Shown here: positions 3,410-5,052 of the stretch, piece after piece | Layout: each line of letters opens with the position of its first letter | How positions within the stretch are numbered: position 1 is the first letter of the stretch | Made by a program: the position numbers and the translations under genes | Source of the DNA: Chloroflexota bacterium | Lineage (GTDB): Bacteria > Chloroflexota > Anaerolineae > Fen-1058 | Length of the DNA stretch: 5,052 nucleotides | NCBI GenBank assembly: GCA_016219235.1 | Contig: JACRBO010000752.1 | Coordinates: 1-5,052 of the forward strand | Reading direction: 5' to 3' | Notes under the pieces: generated by a model | The model's database searches: none | What the model was told of the DNA's origin: nothing | The model's input: the letters and a program-made list of their open reading frames with translations, nothing else

Positions 3410-5052
3410 ATGCAGTTTCAATACTCCCCCTATCTGCTGCCCCTCATGGGTGCGGCCCTGGTTTCGGGCTGGGCGGCCGTCTACGTTGGGCGGCGTCGCG
3501 CCGTCCGAGGCGCGCCAGCACTTGGGCTGCTGGCCCTGGCGGTCATGGTCTGGTCGGCAGGGTATGCGTTGGAGATCGCCGGTGTCGATCAGCCTACCAA
3601 AGAATTCTGGGGGAAGGTCCAATACTTTGGGATTGCCACTGTGCCTGTGATGTGGTTTATCTTTGCGTTCGATTATTTCAACCCCGACCAGCGACTGGCG
3701 TATCGGACTATCGCCCTGCTGACGGTCTTGCCCCTCATGACGCTCGCCCTGGCCTTGACCAACGACGCTCACCATTGGATCTGGTCGGAAGTTCGCGTTG
3801 TGACCACTGGCAATTTCTCAACGCTCGATGTCTCACACGGTTTCTGGTTCTGGATCTATTGGGCATATTCCACCGTGTTGCTGTTGCTGGGCTCCAGGTT
3901 CATTGTGCGCTCAATTGTCCGCAGGCAAGGCGTCTATCGCCGGCAAGCCACCGCGCTGCTCATAGCCGTCCTGATACCCTGGGTGGCTAATATCCTGTAC
4001 GTCGCCCAACGCAGCCCTATTCCCAATCTCGACTTGACGCCGTTTGCTTTTGCGCTCAGCGTCGTAGCGCTTACCTGGGCTATTTTGGGTTTCCAGCTGA
4101 TCGAGCTGTTGCCCGTCGCGCGTAACCGGGTGGTGGAAGAAATGCAGGATGGTATGCTCGTGCTGGACGCCCAGAGCCGTGTGGTCGACATCAACCCGGC
4201 TGCGCAACACCTGATCGGCCTGTCAGCGTCGCAGGCGCTTGGCCGGACGACCACAGAGATATTCAGCGCGTGGCCGCATTTGCTGGAGCGTTTCAGCGAC
4301 GCCCTGGAAGCCCGGGCAGAAATCACCACCGACTCAGGCGAGGCCCAACGCTGGTACGAATTGCGCCTCTCGCCGCTAAAAGATCAACGCCAGCGGTTGC
4401 TGGGCCGCGTGCTGACCTTGCGCAACATCACCGAGCGTAAACGAATTGAAGATAAGCTGTTGCAAGAGCGCAACCTGCTGCGAACAGTGATCGACATCGT
4501 GCCCGATCAAATTTTTGCCCGTGACACAGCTTGCCGCTTCATCCTGTGCAACCAGAGCGACGCGCACGCGATGGGCGTGGCCGATCCAGAAACGCTCCTG
4601 GGCAAAAACGACTTTGACTTCTATCCGGCTGATCTGGCGGCCCAGTATCAAGCCGACGACCTGGCCGTCATGCAGTCCGGCCGGCCCATCTTCAACCGTG
4701 AAGAACGCGCCAGTGACGTGGACGCCCAGCCGCGTTGGGTTCTGACCACCAAAGTGCCGTTGTACGATCGGGCGGAGCAGATCGTGGGGCTGGTCGGCAT
4801 CGTCCGCGACATCACCGATCACAAGCGGGCCGGGGAAGTGCTCCGCGAGTCCAAGGAAGAACTGGAGCTAAGAGTCGCCGAACGTACGGCCGAATTGCTA
4901 AGCGTCAATGAGCACCTGCAGGTTCAGCTGGTCGAACGCCAGCGGGCGGAGGCGGCGCTGAAGGAAAGCAGTGCTCAATTTCGCACCCTGTTCGAAGCCT
5001 CGCCGGACGCGATCATGCTGATTGATCCATACAACCAGTGGTGCATTTCAGA
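3410..5052 (+). CDS. Membrane-bound 7TM multi-PAS sensor histidine kinase, 3' end missing
   Basis: 547 codons are open from ATG to the window edge. About seven hydrophobic helices are visible near residues 5-26, 36-58, 69-90, 98-118, 145-165, 178-198 and 207-230, matching the HisKA_7TM type N-terminal sensor. A PAS domain follows at ~240-345 (MQDGMLVLDAQSRVVDINPA ... NITERK), a second at ~354-470 (DQIFARDTACRFILCNQ ... GKNDFDFYP ... VRDITDHKR), a coiled coil at ~475-520 (ELRVAERTAELL) and the start of a third PAS at ~524 (FRTLFEASPDAIMLID). Proteins of this layout normally end in a HisKA/HATPase_c kinase core that autophosphorylates a histidine and passes the phosphate to a response regulator. 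That part lies beyond the window, so a GGDEF or other output remains possible. The ligand cannot be deduced. The gene starts a unit divergent from the hypothetical gene, with its own candidate promoter and ribosome binding site. Confidence 0.88.
   Translation, partial: MQFQYSPYLLPLMGAALVSGWAAVYVGRRRAVRGAPALGLLALAVMVWSAGYALEIAGVDQPTKEFWGKVQYFGIATVPVMWFIFAFDYFNPDQRLAYRTIALLTVLPLMTLALALTNDAHHWIWSEVRVVTTGNFSTLDVSHGFWFWIYWAYSTVLLLLGSRFIVRSIVRRQGVYRRQATALLIAVLIPWVANILYVAQRSPIPNLDLTPFAFALSVVALTWAILGFQLIELLPVARNRVVEEMQDGMLVLDAQSRVVDINPAAQHLIGLSASQALGRTTTEIFSAWPHLLERFSDALEARAEITTDSGEAQRWYELRLSPLKDQRQRLLGRVLTLRNITERKRIEDKLLQERNLLRTVIDIVPDQIFARDTACRFILCNQSDAHAMGVADPETLLGKNDFDFYPADLAAQYQADDLAVMQSGRPIFNREERASDVDAQPRWVLTTKVPLYDRAEQIVGLVGIVRDITDHKRAGEVLRESKEELELRVAERTAELLSVNEHLQVQLVERQRAEAALKESSAQFRTLFEASPDAIMLIDPYNQWCIS

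Noticed and set aside
3372..4822. Other frames on both strands inside the sensor kinase region
   Set aside because: The frame from 3410 gives seven TM helices and PAS domains with conserved motifs; the remaining frames are shadows of it.

Overview
The window looks like chromosomal DNA of a GC-rich bacterium, most plausibly a member of Chloroflexota. That placement is inference: it rests on the 7TM/multi-PAS sensor kinase, on a hypothetical-protein family I recall from that phylum, and on several inverted-repeat elements of a kind common in Chloroflexota and filamentous cyanobacteria. There is no rRNA, tRNA or CRISPR array to confirm it.

Layout: (1) 2-1603, plus strand: a nearly complete glutaminyl-tRNA synthetase gene (glnS) missing only its 5' end. 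(2) 1619-1875, plus strand: a graveyard of two gene fragments, the first ~33 codons of a small hypothetical protein joined to the last ~50 codons of a DNA methyltransferase. (3) 1872-2616: about 740 bp with no convincing gene. It holds a 102-bp inverted-repeat element, a small hairpin, a second inverted-repeat element, then a tandem array at 2158-2545. The array has 64-bp units on the left and 21-bp units on the right, and both resolve into one lattice of GANTC-like half-sites every 10-12 bp. (4) 2617-3092, minus strand: a small conserved hypothetical gene with a good ribosome binding site but one frameshift. (5) 3093-3409: a divergent intergenic region with a strong hairpin, candidate promoters and an operator-like dyad. 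(6) 3410-5052, plus strand: the first ~547 residues of a membrane sensor kinase (seven TM helices, two PAS domains, a coiled coil and the start of a third PAS domain), cut by the window end.

The genes do not form an obvious pathway. glnS is housekeeping, the middle is an accessory or decay zone that has collected repeats, and the kinase begins a new transcription unit divergent from the hypothetical gene. The most unusual structure is the helically phased GANTC array. It is a real sequence pattern, but its function cannot be read from this window.
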